From the NCBI GenBank assembly GCA_045655245.1, contig JAZOOX010000006.1:1-31772 (forward strand): a stretch of 31,772 nt of DNA, given 5' to 3'. Positions 14,918-23,200 of this stretch are shown piece after piece (positions within the stretch are counted from its first letter, which is position 1; every line of letters begins with the position of its first letter). Below the pieces are notes generated by a model. That model worked only from the letters and a program-made list of their open reading frames with translations. It made no database searches and was not told the DNA's origin. The DNA is from RGIG8785 sp045655245 (GTDB lineage: Bacteria > Bacillota > Clostridia > RGIG8785). A program made the position numbers and the translations under genes.

Positions 14918-14942
14918 CAAACCCCGCATAAACGGGTATAAT
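14914..14942 (+). promoter_or_regulatory. Perfect-consensus sigma-A promoter of the divIVA-like operon
   Basis: TTGACA (14914-14919), a 17-bp spacer and TATAAT (14937-14942). The -35 box overlaps the stop codon of the PBP gene. Confidence 0.9.
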
Positions 14943-14972
14943 GATACTATCCGCTAATTGAGGAGGATTAAG

Positions 14973-15368
14973 ATGGAACAGAATGGATTCCGCACCCGTT
15001 TGTTCGGGTTTCGTAAAAAAGATGTACTGGCAGAGGTCACCCGCTTGTCCGAGGCGATTGCCGCTAAAGATGAGGAGATGAAGCGTCTGCGGGAGGAAAC
15101 CGAAGCCGCCAAGGCTGAGATGGTCCGTACACGGGATGAAGAAAAGCAAAAACTTGCCGACGGGTTTTTGGCCGCCCAGCAGACGGCTGAACGGCTGATT
15201 GCCGAAGCAGAAGAAAAAGCCGCCGTCATTTTGGCAGATGCCGAAAAAGAAAAACAAAAGATCTTGGCAGATGCCCAAAGTGCCAAGTCTGAAGTCAGCG
15301 ACTTCCGCCGTCAGATCCGCGACGTGCTTCGCACCATGGACGAAGGCTTAAAACATTGTGAGGAATAA
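14973..15368 (+). CDS. DivIVA-like coiled-coil protein (131 aa)
   Basis: A short N-terminal region NGFRTRLFGFRKKDVLAEVTRL (4-25) resembles the DivIVA membrane-binding head (F, hydrophobic, GF/GY, basic, then a helix). Residues about 25-125 are a continuous charged heptad-type coiled coil rich in Glu, Lys and Ala. DivIVA proteins bind curved membrane at poles and septa and recruit division or wall enzymes. The ATG at 14973 follows GAGGAGG; an upstream in-frame TTG at 14958 is part of the ribosome site and is rejected. It leads a packed operon and follows the rodA-PBP genes, which fits an envelope role. It is short for DivIVA, so a different coiled-coil protein such as a GpsB-like one is possible. 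Confidence 0.65.
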   Translation: MEQNGFRTRLFGFRKKDVLAEVTRLSEAIAAKDEEMKRLREETEAAKAEMVRTRDEEKQKLADGFLAAQQTAERLIAEAEEKAAVILADAEKEKQKILADAQSAKSEVSDFRRQIRDVLRTMDEGLKHCEE

Positions 15369-15370
15369 TT

Positions 15371-16312
15371 ATGTCTGAAAAGAAAAACGGTACCGCTTTT
15401 TGCACCAGCATCGGCGGTCAAGCCCTGATTGAAGGGATCATGATGCGGGGACCCGAAACGGTGGCAACCGCCGTCCGTAAACCCGACGGAGAAATCACGT
15501 TAAAGACCGAGCCGATCCGTCACATCTTCCGCAACAAGTTTTTCCGTCTCCCCATCATCCGCGGGGTGTTCAGCTTTTTTGAGTCGATGATTCTCGGCAC
15601 CAAGGAACTGATGTATTCAGCCGAGTTTTATGATTTGGAAGAAGAAACCGAAGAACCCTCCTGGCTGGAAAAGAAACTGGGAGACAAGCTCCAAAGCGTG
15701 ATTATTACCCTCTCGGTGGTTCTGGGGATTGGTCTTTCGGTGCTGTTGTTTATGCTGTTGCCCAACTTACTGGTCTCTTTGGCGGAGCGGCTCCTGCCCG
15801 ATTCCAACCTGCTGAAGAGTTTCTTGGAAGGGTTGCTCCGCATTGTAATTTTTATTTCCTACCTGCTCTTGGTTACCCGCATGAAGGACATCCGCCGCGT
15901 GTTCGAGTACCACGGCGCCGAGCATAAGACGATTTTCTGCTATGAGAACCGTCTGCCTTTGACGGTGGAAAACGTCCGTGCCCAAGAACGGTTTCATCCC
16001 CGTTGCGGTACCAGTTTCTTGTGTATTGTGATGATTGTCAGTATCCTGACTTTTTCGCTGTTAAACTGGGAGATGCCGGTCTGGCGACGGTTGTTGTTCC
16101 GTTTGTTGCTCTTACCCGTTGTAGCGGGCGTTTCTTACGAGTTCATTAAGTGGGCAGGTCGTTCTAACGGTGTTGTCAGCCGTGTGCTGAGCAAGCCGGG
16201 TCTTTGGCTGCAGAAAATCACCACGGTGGAGCCTGATGCTTCCCAGATTGAAGTGGCCATTGCCGCAATGAACGCCGTACTTCCTGCCGAGGAGAAAGAT
16301 GCGCAATGGTAA
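15371..16312 (+). CDS. DUF1385-family membrane protein, YqhQ-like (313 aa)
   Basis: The N-terminal block SIGGQALIEGIMMRGPETVATAVRK and the central EYHGAEHKTIFCYE plus RFHPRCGTSFLCIVMIVSI are the signatures of DUF1385 (B. subtilis YqhQ). Membrane segments lie at about residues 113-140, 157-175, 215-233 and 240-256. The conserved His, Glu and Cys residues hint at a metal site, but the function is unknown. It begins two bases after the divIVA-like stop and its end overlaps the start of prmC by seven bases. Clostridia commonly keep this gene next to prmC, which supports the assignment. Confidence 0.9.
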   Translation: MSEKKNGTAFCTSIGGQALIEGIMMRGPETVATAVRKPDGEITLKTEPIRHIFRNKFFRLPIIRGVFSFFESMILGTKELMYSAEFYDLEEETEEPSWLEKKLGDKLQSVIITLSVVLGIGLSVLLFMLLPNLLVSLAERLLPDSNLLKSFLEGLLRIVIFISYLLLVTRMKDIRRVFEYHGAEHKTIFCYENRLPLTVENVRAQERFHPRCGTSFLCIVMIVSILTFSLLNWEMPVWRRLLFRLLLLPVVAGVSYEFIKWAGRSNGVVSRVLSKPGLWLQKITTVEPDASQIEVAIAAMNAVLPAEEKDAQW

Positions 16313-17166
16313 TCCGCGAAGCCTTGCATTGCTGCCGCGACCGTCTGTTACAGGCGGGAATTGAAAATGGAAATTTTGAAGCCCGACACATGTTTTCTTT
16401 TGTGTTGGGTTTGTCCTTATCTGCACTTTTATTAAAGGTCGAGGACGAATTGCACCCTAATGCCGAAGCGCAAATCGAAAGATTGATGAAAAAACGTCTT
16501 GAGGGGATTCCTTTGGCGTATGTTTTGGGAACGAGCGAGTTTTTTGGTCGTTCCTTCCTCGTTTCTCCCGCCGTGTTGATTCCCCGACCCGAGACCGAAC
16601 AACTGGTAGAAGAAGCCCTTGCCCGTTTGCCGCAAGGCGGTCGGTTTTTTGATCTCTGCACGGGGAGCGGGTGCATTGGCATTACCCTTGCGGCAGAGCG
16701 TCCCGATGTCAGCGGCGTTGCCTGTGACCTGTCCGAAGATGCGTTGGCTGTGGCGGAAAAAAATGCCGCTGCTTTGCAGGTTTCGGAACGTTTACAACTG
16801 GTCCGCCACGACCTGCTGTCGGGGATGCCGGATTGGGGGACGGTGGACGTCATCGTCAGCAACCCGCCTTATATCAAAACCCATGTGTTAAAAACGCTGG
16901 ATCCCGAGGTTGTGGATCGTGAACCCACTATGGCGTTGGACGGCGGAGGAGACGGGCTGGACTTTTACCGTGTTTTGGCAAACAGCGCCCGTTGTCTGAA
17001 TCCGGGCGGTTGGTTGTTGATGGAGATCGGCTATGATCAAAAAGACGAAGTTGAAGCGCTTTTGATGCAGACGGGTTGTTTTACCCAAATACAAACAAAA
17101 AAAGACTATGCGGGACTGGACAGAATGGTCCTGGCAAGACGGAGTGACGAATGGACGATTGGTTAA
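16306..17166 (+). CDS. prmC: Peptide chain release factor N5-glutamine methyltransferase PrmC
   Basis: A helical N-terminal domain that recognises release factors (about 1-85) precedes a Rossmann methyltransferase. Visible motifs are IPRPETEQL (92-100), the SAM-binding FDLCTGSGCIGI (115-126), the acidic CDLSEDAL (140-147) and the NPPY catalytic motif (186-189), which holds the target glutamine. PrmC methylates the GGQ glutamine of RF1 and RF2. Length (286) is normal. The release-factor gene prfA, often next to prmC, is not in the window. The start overlaps the DUF1385 stop and the end overlaps queG by 16 bases. Confidence 0.95.
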   Translation: MVIREALHCCRDRLLQAGIENGNFEARHMFSFVLGLSLSALLLKVEDELHPNAEAQIERLMKKRLEGIPLAYVLGTSEFFGRSFLVSPAVLIPRPETEQLVEEALARLPQGGRFFDLCTGSGCIGITLAAERPDVSGVACDLSEDALAVAEKNAAALQVSERLQLVRHDLLSGMPDWGTVDVIVSNPPYIKTHVLKTLDPEVVDREPTMALDGGGDGLDFYRVLANSARCLNPGGWLLMEIGYDQKDEVEALLMQTGCFTQIQTKKDYAGLDRMVLARRSDEWTIG

Positions 17167-17951
17167 AAACACTTTGTAATCGACATGGAGTCTTTGAAAC
17201 AGGCGTCTGCCTTTGGGAAGGCGGCTCTGTTTTGGTGGCTCTTTTTCCGTATTATGCGGGAGAGGCCGAAACCGCCAACCTTTCCCGCTACGCCCGCTCC
17301 CCCGATTATCACCGTACCGTAAAAAAATATTTGGATCCCATCGCCCGTGAGATCGTTGCCCGTATGCCCCAAGCCGAAGCCGCTGTTTTAGTGGACAGCC
17401 ACCCCCTGCCCGAACGGGAATTGGCGGTGAAAGCAGGGCTGGGGTTTATCGGCAAAAACGGGTGCCTGATTCATCCCGTATACGGATCGTATGTGTTTAT
17501 CGGGCTGATTCGTTTGTCGGTTAAGCTGACGTCAGACGAGCCTTGTACCGAGTCCTGCATGGGCTGTAATCGGTGTGTCGCCGCCTGTCCTGCGCAACTT
17601 TTGGACGGGGCGTTTGACCCCAACCGATGCCTGTCCGCCCTGACCCAAAAACGGGGAGATTTCACACCCGAGGAGGAAACACTTTATTATAAAGGAAACC
17701 TGATTTGGGGCTGTGACCGTTGTCAGGAGGTTTGTCCCCACAACCGCAACCTGCCCAAAAGTCCTTTTCCCGAGTTCGGAGAGAAAATGATTCTACGGTT
17801 GACAAAAGCGGATTTGGACGGACTCAGCGACCGTGCTTTTCGTCGCAAATACGGTGACTATGCTTTTTCCTGGAGGGGGCTTGCCCCCCTCGCTCGGAAT
17901 CTTGCAAAGGAGGATGCCCGTGAAAACGTTGAAAGAAGCTATCATTGTTGA
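17151..17951 (+). CDS. queG: Epoxyqueuosine reductase QueG-like iron-sulphur protein (266 aa)
   Basis: QueG reduces epoxyqueuosine to queuosine in tRNA with cobalamin and two [4Fe-4S] clusters. The ferredoxin pattern is clear: CMGCNRCVAACP (136-147) and, for the second cluster, GCDRCQEVCP (187-196) with Cys160 between. The VDSHPLPERELAVKAGLGFIGKNG segment (81-104) matches the QueG active-site region, with Asp82 as the probable catalytic acid. The protein is short (266 residues against the usual 300-380), with both a brief N terminus and no C-terminal HEAT-like repeat, like other compact Clostridia members. It overlaps prmC by 16 and rnmV by 32 bases. No queuosine synthesis genes are nearby, so salvage or distant genes must supply the precursor. 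Confidence 0.85.
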   Translation: MDDWLKTLCNRHGVFETGVCLWEGGSVLVALFPYYAGEAETANLSRYARSPDYHRTVKKYLDPIAREIVARMPQAEAAVLVDSHPLPERELAVKAGLGFIGKNGCLIHPVYGSYVFIGLIRLSVKLTSDEPCTESCMGCNRCVAACPAQLLDGAFDPNRCLSALTQKRGDFTPEEETLYYKGNLIWGCDRCQEVCPHNRNLPKSPFPEFGEKMILRLTKADLDGLSDRAFRRKYGDYAFSWRGLAPLARNLAKEDARENVERSYHC

Positions 17952-18537
17952 AGGACGGTATGATTGCATCAAACTGCAATCGGTGATCAACGCCACCGTG
18001 ATTCCCACCAACGGATTCCGCATCTTTTCCGACCCCGAAAAACGGGCGTTGATCAAGAAACTGGCGGCGGAGCGGGGCTTGGTCATTCTGACCGATTCCG
18101 ATCGGGGCGGATTTCGCATCCGAGGGTACTTGCGGGGGATCGTTCCCGAAGAACAGGTGAAACACGCCTATATTCCCGAATGTTTTGGTAAAGAAAAGCG
18201 GAAAGAAAAGGCTGGCGCCGAGGGACTTTTGGGGGTAGAAGGAATGTCTGCAAAAGTGTTGTTGGCCGCTTTGGAACAGGCGGGATGCACTTTTGACGAC
18301 CTGCCGTCTCAGGATCGTGTTACCCGTTTCACCCGTACGCGGCTTTACGAGGACGGGCTTTTGGGTCGCAACGATAGCGCCGCCCGCCGAGAACTGTTTT
18401 TAAATGCATTGAATCTGCCCCGTAAGCTTACCGTGCCCGCTTTGCTGAATCTGCTGAATGCAGGGTACGACGAGGAAAGATACGTCGAAGCCCTGAAAAA
18501 TGCACAAAGACAGGAAATTCGTTCGATGATTAAGTGA
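17920..18537 (+). CDS. rnmV: Ribonuclease M5 (5S rRNA maturase)
   Basis: The N-terminal TOPRIM domain has IIVEGRYD (8-15) with the catalytic Glu11, the TNGFRIF turn and LTDSDRGGFRIR (57-68) with the metal-binding Asp59 and Asp61. The order and spacing are those of RNase M5, which matures 5S rRNA in Bacillota. At 205 residues it is slightly longer than B. subtilis RnmV (about 186). The GTG at 17920 is chosen because AAAGGAGG sits seven bases before it; the ATG at 17914 is too close to the ribosome site. The usual neighbour ksgA is missing. It ends the operon, and a terminator follows. Confidence 0.92.
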   Translation: MKTLKEAIIVEGRYDCIKLQSVINATVIPTNGFRIFSDPEKRALIKKLAAERGLVILTDSDRGGFRIRGYLRGIVPEEQVKHAYIPECFGKEKRKEKAGAEGLLGVEGMSAKVLLAALEQAGCTFDDLPSQDRVTRFTRTRLYEDGLLGRNDSAARRELFLNALNLPRKLTVPALLNLLNAGYDEERYVEALKNAQRQEIRSMIK

Positions 18538-18588
18538 AAACGGAGAGGCAATCACGAAACGGACAAGCCGGTACGACGGTTTCTGTAA

Positions 18589-18614
18589 ACAGCGCCGTAA
18601 GACGCTGTATTTTT
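18589..18614 (+). terminator. Intrinsic terminator after rnmV
   Basis: ACAGCG (18589-18594) pairs with CGCTGT (18603-18608) and is followed by ATTTTTT. Confidence 0.75.
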
Positions 18615-18636
18615 TGAAAAATTGTTGGAAAAACTA

Positions 18637-18678
18637 TTGCGCTTGCGGAATATTTATGTTAAAATCACAGTAGGTATC
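18637..18678 (+). promoter_or_regulatory. Promoter of the solute-binding lipoprotein gene with AGTAGGTATC element
   Basis: TTGCGC (18637-18642), 17 bp, TAAAAT (18660-18665), then AGTAGGTATC (18669-18678). Upstream AAAAACTATTGC and the downstream 10-mer are both repeated at the promoter of the S-layer gene at 20269. An inverted repeat GTAGGT-ATCA-ACCTAC spans 18670-18685, at the predicted transcript start. Confidence 0.7.
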
Positions 18679-18706
18679 AACCTACATATCAAAAGGAGGA
18701 AATGAA

Positions 18707-20077
18707 ATGAGAAAGTTTAGACGTGCAATGGCCTTGTGTTTGGCACTGGCTCTCGTGGTTGCTTGTTTCGCAGGTTGCGGCGGCAATACGGGCATGGAAG
18801 CTGCCGGTACCGTAAACGAAGAGATGGCCGCTCTGCTCCCCAAGATGGAGCTGGAGAACAAGACGGTTAAGATGTTCACGCACTTGACCGAGGAACACTT
18901 GACTAACAAAGACAACCAGTATGGTATGGACTACGGTTTGGATATTTTCCGCAACGTTTACGGCGGTGACCTTCAAATCGACCCCATCGTAAACTGGGGT
19001 GAATACTGGAACAAGGTCGCTGCAATGTATGTGTCCGACCAGATGCCTGACCTGATTCAGGGCGGTTACTCTGAGTTTGCAATGTTCTTGTCTCAGGACC
19101 TGATTGCAGCTGTTGACGAGTATATGCCCGGCGGATTTAAGACCGACCTGTGGAAGGGCGTTGCTTCCGTTTTGGAAGACTATGACTGGAAAGATAAGAA
19201 CTATATCATTCCTTTCTCTGCCGGTCCTTTCGCTCTGATCTACTACAACCCCAAGCTGTTCGAACAGAACGGTGTTGACACTCCCCTGGAACTGTGGGAA
19301 GAAGGAAATTGGACTTGGGAAGAGTTCCGTCGCATTGCGAAGGAAATGACCATGGACACCGACAACAACGGTGAAACCGATATTTACGGTGTACAGGCCA
19401 GCAACCTGCTTCTGGAACAGTTGGTCGTTACCGCAGACGCTAACTTCATGACCATCGAAAACGACAGCGAGATCGCTTGGCATTGGGATGATGTCCGCAT
19501 CGCCGACGCTGCTAATCTGTGGCGTGATATGTTCGTTACCGACAAGACCATCGGCGGTAACTTCGCAACCGGTACTGCCGCTATGACCTATTTTGACGCG
19601 TACAACGACAATACCATGGGCGCAGGTTGGAAGGCTCCCTTTACCGAAATCTTTGCTGACGGTGTAGTTGATTTCGTTCCTTTACCCCGTTATAAGGATG
19701 TAGACGAACACATTCTGTCTACCCGTGACCAGCCCGGTATCTTGGCTTCCAAGGCTAAGAACCCCGAAGGCGCAGCTGCTTTCATGGCATCCATGAGATT
19801 GGCAAACTCCACCGAGTACTATGCTTCTCAGGACGGTTGGAAAGACCGTTACTATGAATGGGGCTGGACCGATGAACAGATCGATCGTGCATTCTTCGAG
19901 TTCCCCGAACTGAAGACTGTCGGTATCGTTTATCATGCATGGGCAGGCGGCAGTCCGTTCGCTCCCGGCTTTGCTGATCTGTTTAAAGACCAGACCTTTG
20001 CACAGATTCGTGCTGCTAACGAACCCAAATGCGTAAAGCAGGCCAACGAATATTACGAAGTTCTGAAGAACCTGTAA
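18707..20077 (+). CDS. Extracellular solute-binding lipoprotein, ABC sugar-type family 1 (456 aa)
   Basis: A lipoprotein signal peptide (residues 1-24) ends in the lipobox FAGC. The mature part has the two-lobed family 1 solute-binding pattern: the LIQGGYSEFAMFLSQDLIAAVDEYMP segment in the first lobe, the IIPFSAGPFALIYYNPKLFEQNGVDTPLELWEEGNWTWEEFRRIAKE hinge region, and an acidic DTDNNGETDIYG loop that looks like a calcium site. Such proteins usually capture oligosaccharides for an ABC importer. No permease or ATPase gene lies beside it and a terminator follows at once, so it is an orphan. Codon use is very biased, as in highly expressed genes. AAGGAGG precedes the start by nine bases. Its promoter matches that of the next gene, which suggests shared control with the surface layer. 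Confidence 0.88.
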   Translation: MRKFRRAMALCLALALVVACFAGCGGNTGMEAAGTVNEEMAALLPKMELENKTVKMFTHLTEEHLTNKDNQYGMDYGLDIFRNVYGGDLQIDPIVNWGEYWNKVAAMYVSDQMPDLIQGGYSEFAMFLSQDLIAAVDEYMPGGFKTDLWKGVASVLEDYDWKDKNYIIPFSAGPFALIYYNPKLFEQNGVDTPLELWEEGNWTWEEFRRIAKEMTMDTDNNGETDIYGVQASNLLLEQLVVTADANFMTIENDSEIAWHWDDVRIADAANLWRDMFVTDKTIGGNFATGTAAMTYFDAYNDNTMGAGWKAPFTEIFADGVVDFVPLPRYKDVDEHILSTRDQPGILASKAKNPEGAAAFMASMRLANSTEYYASQDGWKDRYYEWGWTDEQIDRAFFEFPELKTVGIVYHAWAGGSPFAPGFADLFKDQTFAQIRAANEPKCVKQANEYYEVLKNL

Positions 20078-20091
20078 TCCGAATTTTTGAA

Positions 20092-20119
20092 AGAGAAGCC
20101 GAAAGGCTTCTCTTTTTTT
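20092..20119 (+). terminator. Intrinsic terminator after the lipoprotein gene
   Basis: AGAGAAGCC (20092-20100) and GGCTTCTCT (20105-20113) form a perfect 9-bp stem around GAAA, followed by seven T. Confidence 0.92.
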
Positions 20120-20174
20120 GGCTTAAAATGGCGGTTTTGTAACATAAATGTTATAATAAAAAACAAAAAAACTA

Positions 20175-20217
20175 TTGCTATCTGCTGAAATTTGTGATAG
20201 AATGCATAGTAGGTATC
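20175..20217 (+). promoter_or_regulatory. Promoter of the S-layer-like gene with AGTAGGTATC element
   Basis: TTGCTA (20175-20180), 17 bp, TAGAAT (20198-20203), then AGTAGGTATC (20208-20217). It shares the AAAAACTATTGC upstream block and the 10-mer with the promoter at 18637. Confidence 0.7.
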
Positions 20218-20268
20218 TGTCTCTTTTAGAACAATACATAAAAGTCATACTTCAAAGGAGGAGTAAGG

Positions 20269-23200
20269 ATGAAAGAGTTAAGAAAGGTAGCGGCATTGCT
20301 TCTGGCATTGACCTTGATTCTGTCTGTGGTCCCCATGGGCGGTCTGGTTGCTTTTGCGGAAGAAGATGTTACAACTACCGTGGAACCCCCTGTTGGCTCC
20401 GAACCGGCAGAAGAAGTCAGTGAAGAGACTGCGGAAGCTGCGGCTTTGTTACAGAGCCTGAACATTTTAAAGGGTGACGAACAAGGGAATTTAAACCTGA
20501 CGGGAGATGTTACCCGTGCAGAGTTTTCTACGTTTGTTGTCCGTATGATTGGTCAGGAAAGCGTAGCACAGGTTTCCGGCGGAAAGAAGATTTTTGACGA
20601 CGTTGCCGTAGACCATTGGGGCAACGGTTTCATTGATGTTGCTTATAACGCAGGGATTATCCTGGGTTATGGTTACGGAAACTTCGGCCCCGAAAGCCCC
20701 GTTACTTATGATCAGGCGATCAAAATGATCGTTTGTGCACTGGGTTACGGCGATGTTGCTATCCAGCGCGGCGGTTGGCCTACCGGCTACCTGCGCGTCG
20801 CAGACGAGAAAAAGGTGACCAAGGGCATCAAGATCGCCGGTGGTGAGCCTGCAAAGCGCGGCGACATTGTTTCCATGATCTATAATTCGTTGGAAATCGA
20901 CGTCATGCGCAAAGAAAAGGTCATCAAAAAAGGTAAAGAAGCGGTTGAATATATCGTTGTCAAGGGCGATAACGTATTAACTTACTACCTGGGCTTGCAT
21001 AAGGCCGAGGGTATTGTTACTGCCAACGGCTTCACCAGCATTGCAAACTCTGAAAGAATTAAAGACGGACAGATTCAGCTGGGCTACGTTGACCTGTTTG
21101 AGGTAAACGAGAGCGGCGCCGACCGCTACCTGGGCCAGTCTGTTGACTTGTATTACTTCGTTGACGACGTATACAACAAAAAGAATATCGTTTCTGTTAA
21201 GCCCAAGGACGATAATGTAGTTGTGACCATCGAAGGCGATAGCATCTTGTTGGATCAAACCGCGGCCGAAGAACTGGTTTGGGAAGAAGATGGCAACGAA
21301 GTCGAATTCTTGCTGAATACCGAAGCCGCCATCATTGAAAACCAGCGTTTTAAAGGGTTCTTGAACAGCGTTCCGTTGTCCACCATCACCCCTGATAACG
21401 GCACCGTTACGTTGATCGATAACGATGATGACGAATCTGCAGACGTTATTATTGTTGACGCCTTTCAGACCTTGATCGTTGATGACGTGTATGAGGATGC
21501 GATCACCGATAAGTATACCGGTTCCGGCGTATTTTACGACTTGGATGTTAACAGCACCTCTGACGACGTAACCATTAAGGATAAAGACGGCAACGACGTT
21601 GATATCACCAAGCTGAAGGAATGGGACGTTGTTTGCCTGTATCAGAGTGGTGATCAGAGCGTCAGAAATGCTATTGTGACCACCGACAAGGTCAAGGGCA
21701 AACTGACCAAGAAGACCAGCGACGGTTGGTACACCGTTGACGGGAAGACTTACAAATTCTCCAATGCGTACCAGACCTTCTTGGAATCCAACTCTGCCGA
21801 AGTCCCCAAGTTGGGTGAAAGTTACACCTTCCTTTTAGATATCAACGGTAAGATCGCAGGTTGCCAAAAGGATGCTGCGACTCTGGCTTCCAATCAGTCG
21901 TACGGTTACTTAATCAGCGCCAAGAAGAACAACGCAGAAGGGCGCGCCAAACTGTACATTTACACCGGCAGAGGAAAGTTTGAGACCATCCAGACTGCCG
22001 AAAAGCTGAAGGTTAACGGCTATCCCAAGGACAGAACTTCTACCGAGAGAGTCGACCTGCTTTTCATCAACGAGACCGATCGTTCTCGTGTTCTGAAAGA
22101 GATTACTTCCGAAGAACTGATTACCGAGCGCACATATTTCGATAACGTATTGGCGACCGGTGCAATCCTGTATAAGACCAATGCAGACGGCGAAATCATT
22201 GAGTTGCTGACCGACACCTCTGATGCTGACGCATACCCTGACTTTAAGGACTACCACAGTGGTCTGTTTGTACAGGCAGCAGGTGACAACGCTTCTCTTT
22301 ATAACTATGCCAACATTTTGGGCGGTAAGTTCCGCATTACTTCTAAAACTGTAAAGTTGCAGGTTCCTCAAAATCTGGAAGAAGAGGATCTCTTTGCATT
22401 CGGTCCTCCCGCTTTGTTCTCCAGCGGTGACAAGGGCCCCTACAACGTTGAACTTTACGATGTAAAGGAAGACGGTGAGGTTGGGTTGGCCATCTTCCGT
22501 CCCACTTACGAAATTAAGGCAGACTTCTACTACGATGGCGGCGGTCTCTTCTATATCTTCCGTGATGCTGAAGAGATGCTGAATGCAGACGATGAAGTTG
22601 TTAGTTCCATTAACTTCGGTACCGACGATTCCATTAAGAACAGAGAAGTTGCTACCGGCACTCGTTTCGCAGAGTTGACCTCGTTGGATGACCAGCTTAC
22701 CGCACGTAAGAATCTGGGCACCGAAGTCGAGGGCGTTTACGAATTCTACAATCAGGGTAAGGATATTGTGGCAAATTACCACTATGCAGAACCTCAAGAT
22801 GTTTTTGAACTCTCTTTTGGTGATGCCATTGCGGTTGTTACCAGCATGAACAAAGCCTCTTCCGTCGGTCCCCTGCTGAAACTAACCGGTACTGATATTA
22901 CCGATCCTTCCAACCCCCGTGATGTTGACTTGCGGGATGTTCACTTCGAGTACGGCAATTCCTCGGAGGTCAGCTCTAAGATCGATGGAATTGACAACCT
23001 CGAGGACCTGTTGGATCCCTCTATTCCCTTTGACGATAAGGGCTTTGAAAATGCCGTCGGGCGTATTATCTACTACGGCGAGGTCGTTGACAGCACTTCT
23101 ACCACGATGACCTTCTTCACTACTACCAAACAGTTGTCGGATGGTAGCCTGGTTCGTACCAAGCGTATGGTTCCCACCGGATCCGTTCAGCAGACGCTCA

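Noticed and set aside
16218..16862. Minus-strand open frame of 214 codons across the DUF1385/prmC junction.
   Set aside because: Shadow of prmC, which carries all expected motifs.
18541..18588. Possible hairpin GAAAC...GTTTC between rnmV and its terminator.
   Set aside because: Only five pairs with a large loop; not distinguishable from chance.
20140..20153. Inverted repeat TAACAT-AA-ATGTTA between lipoprotein terminator and S-layer promoter.
   Set aside because: Short and AT-rich, with no good -35 partner for the nearby TATAAT; could be chance. Kept only as a note.
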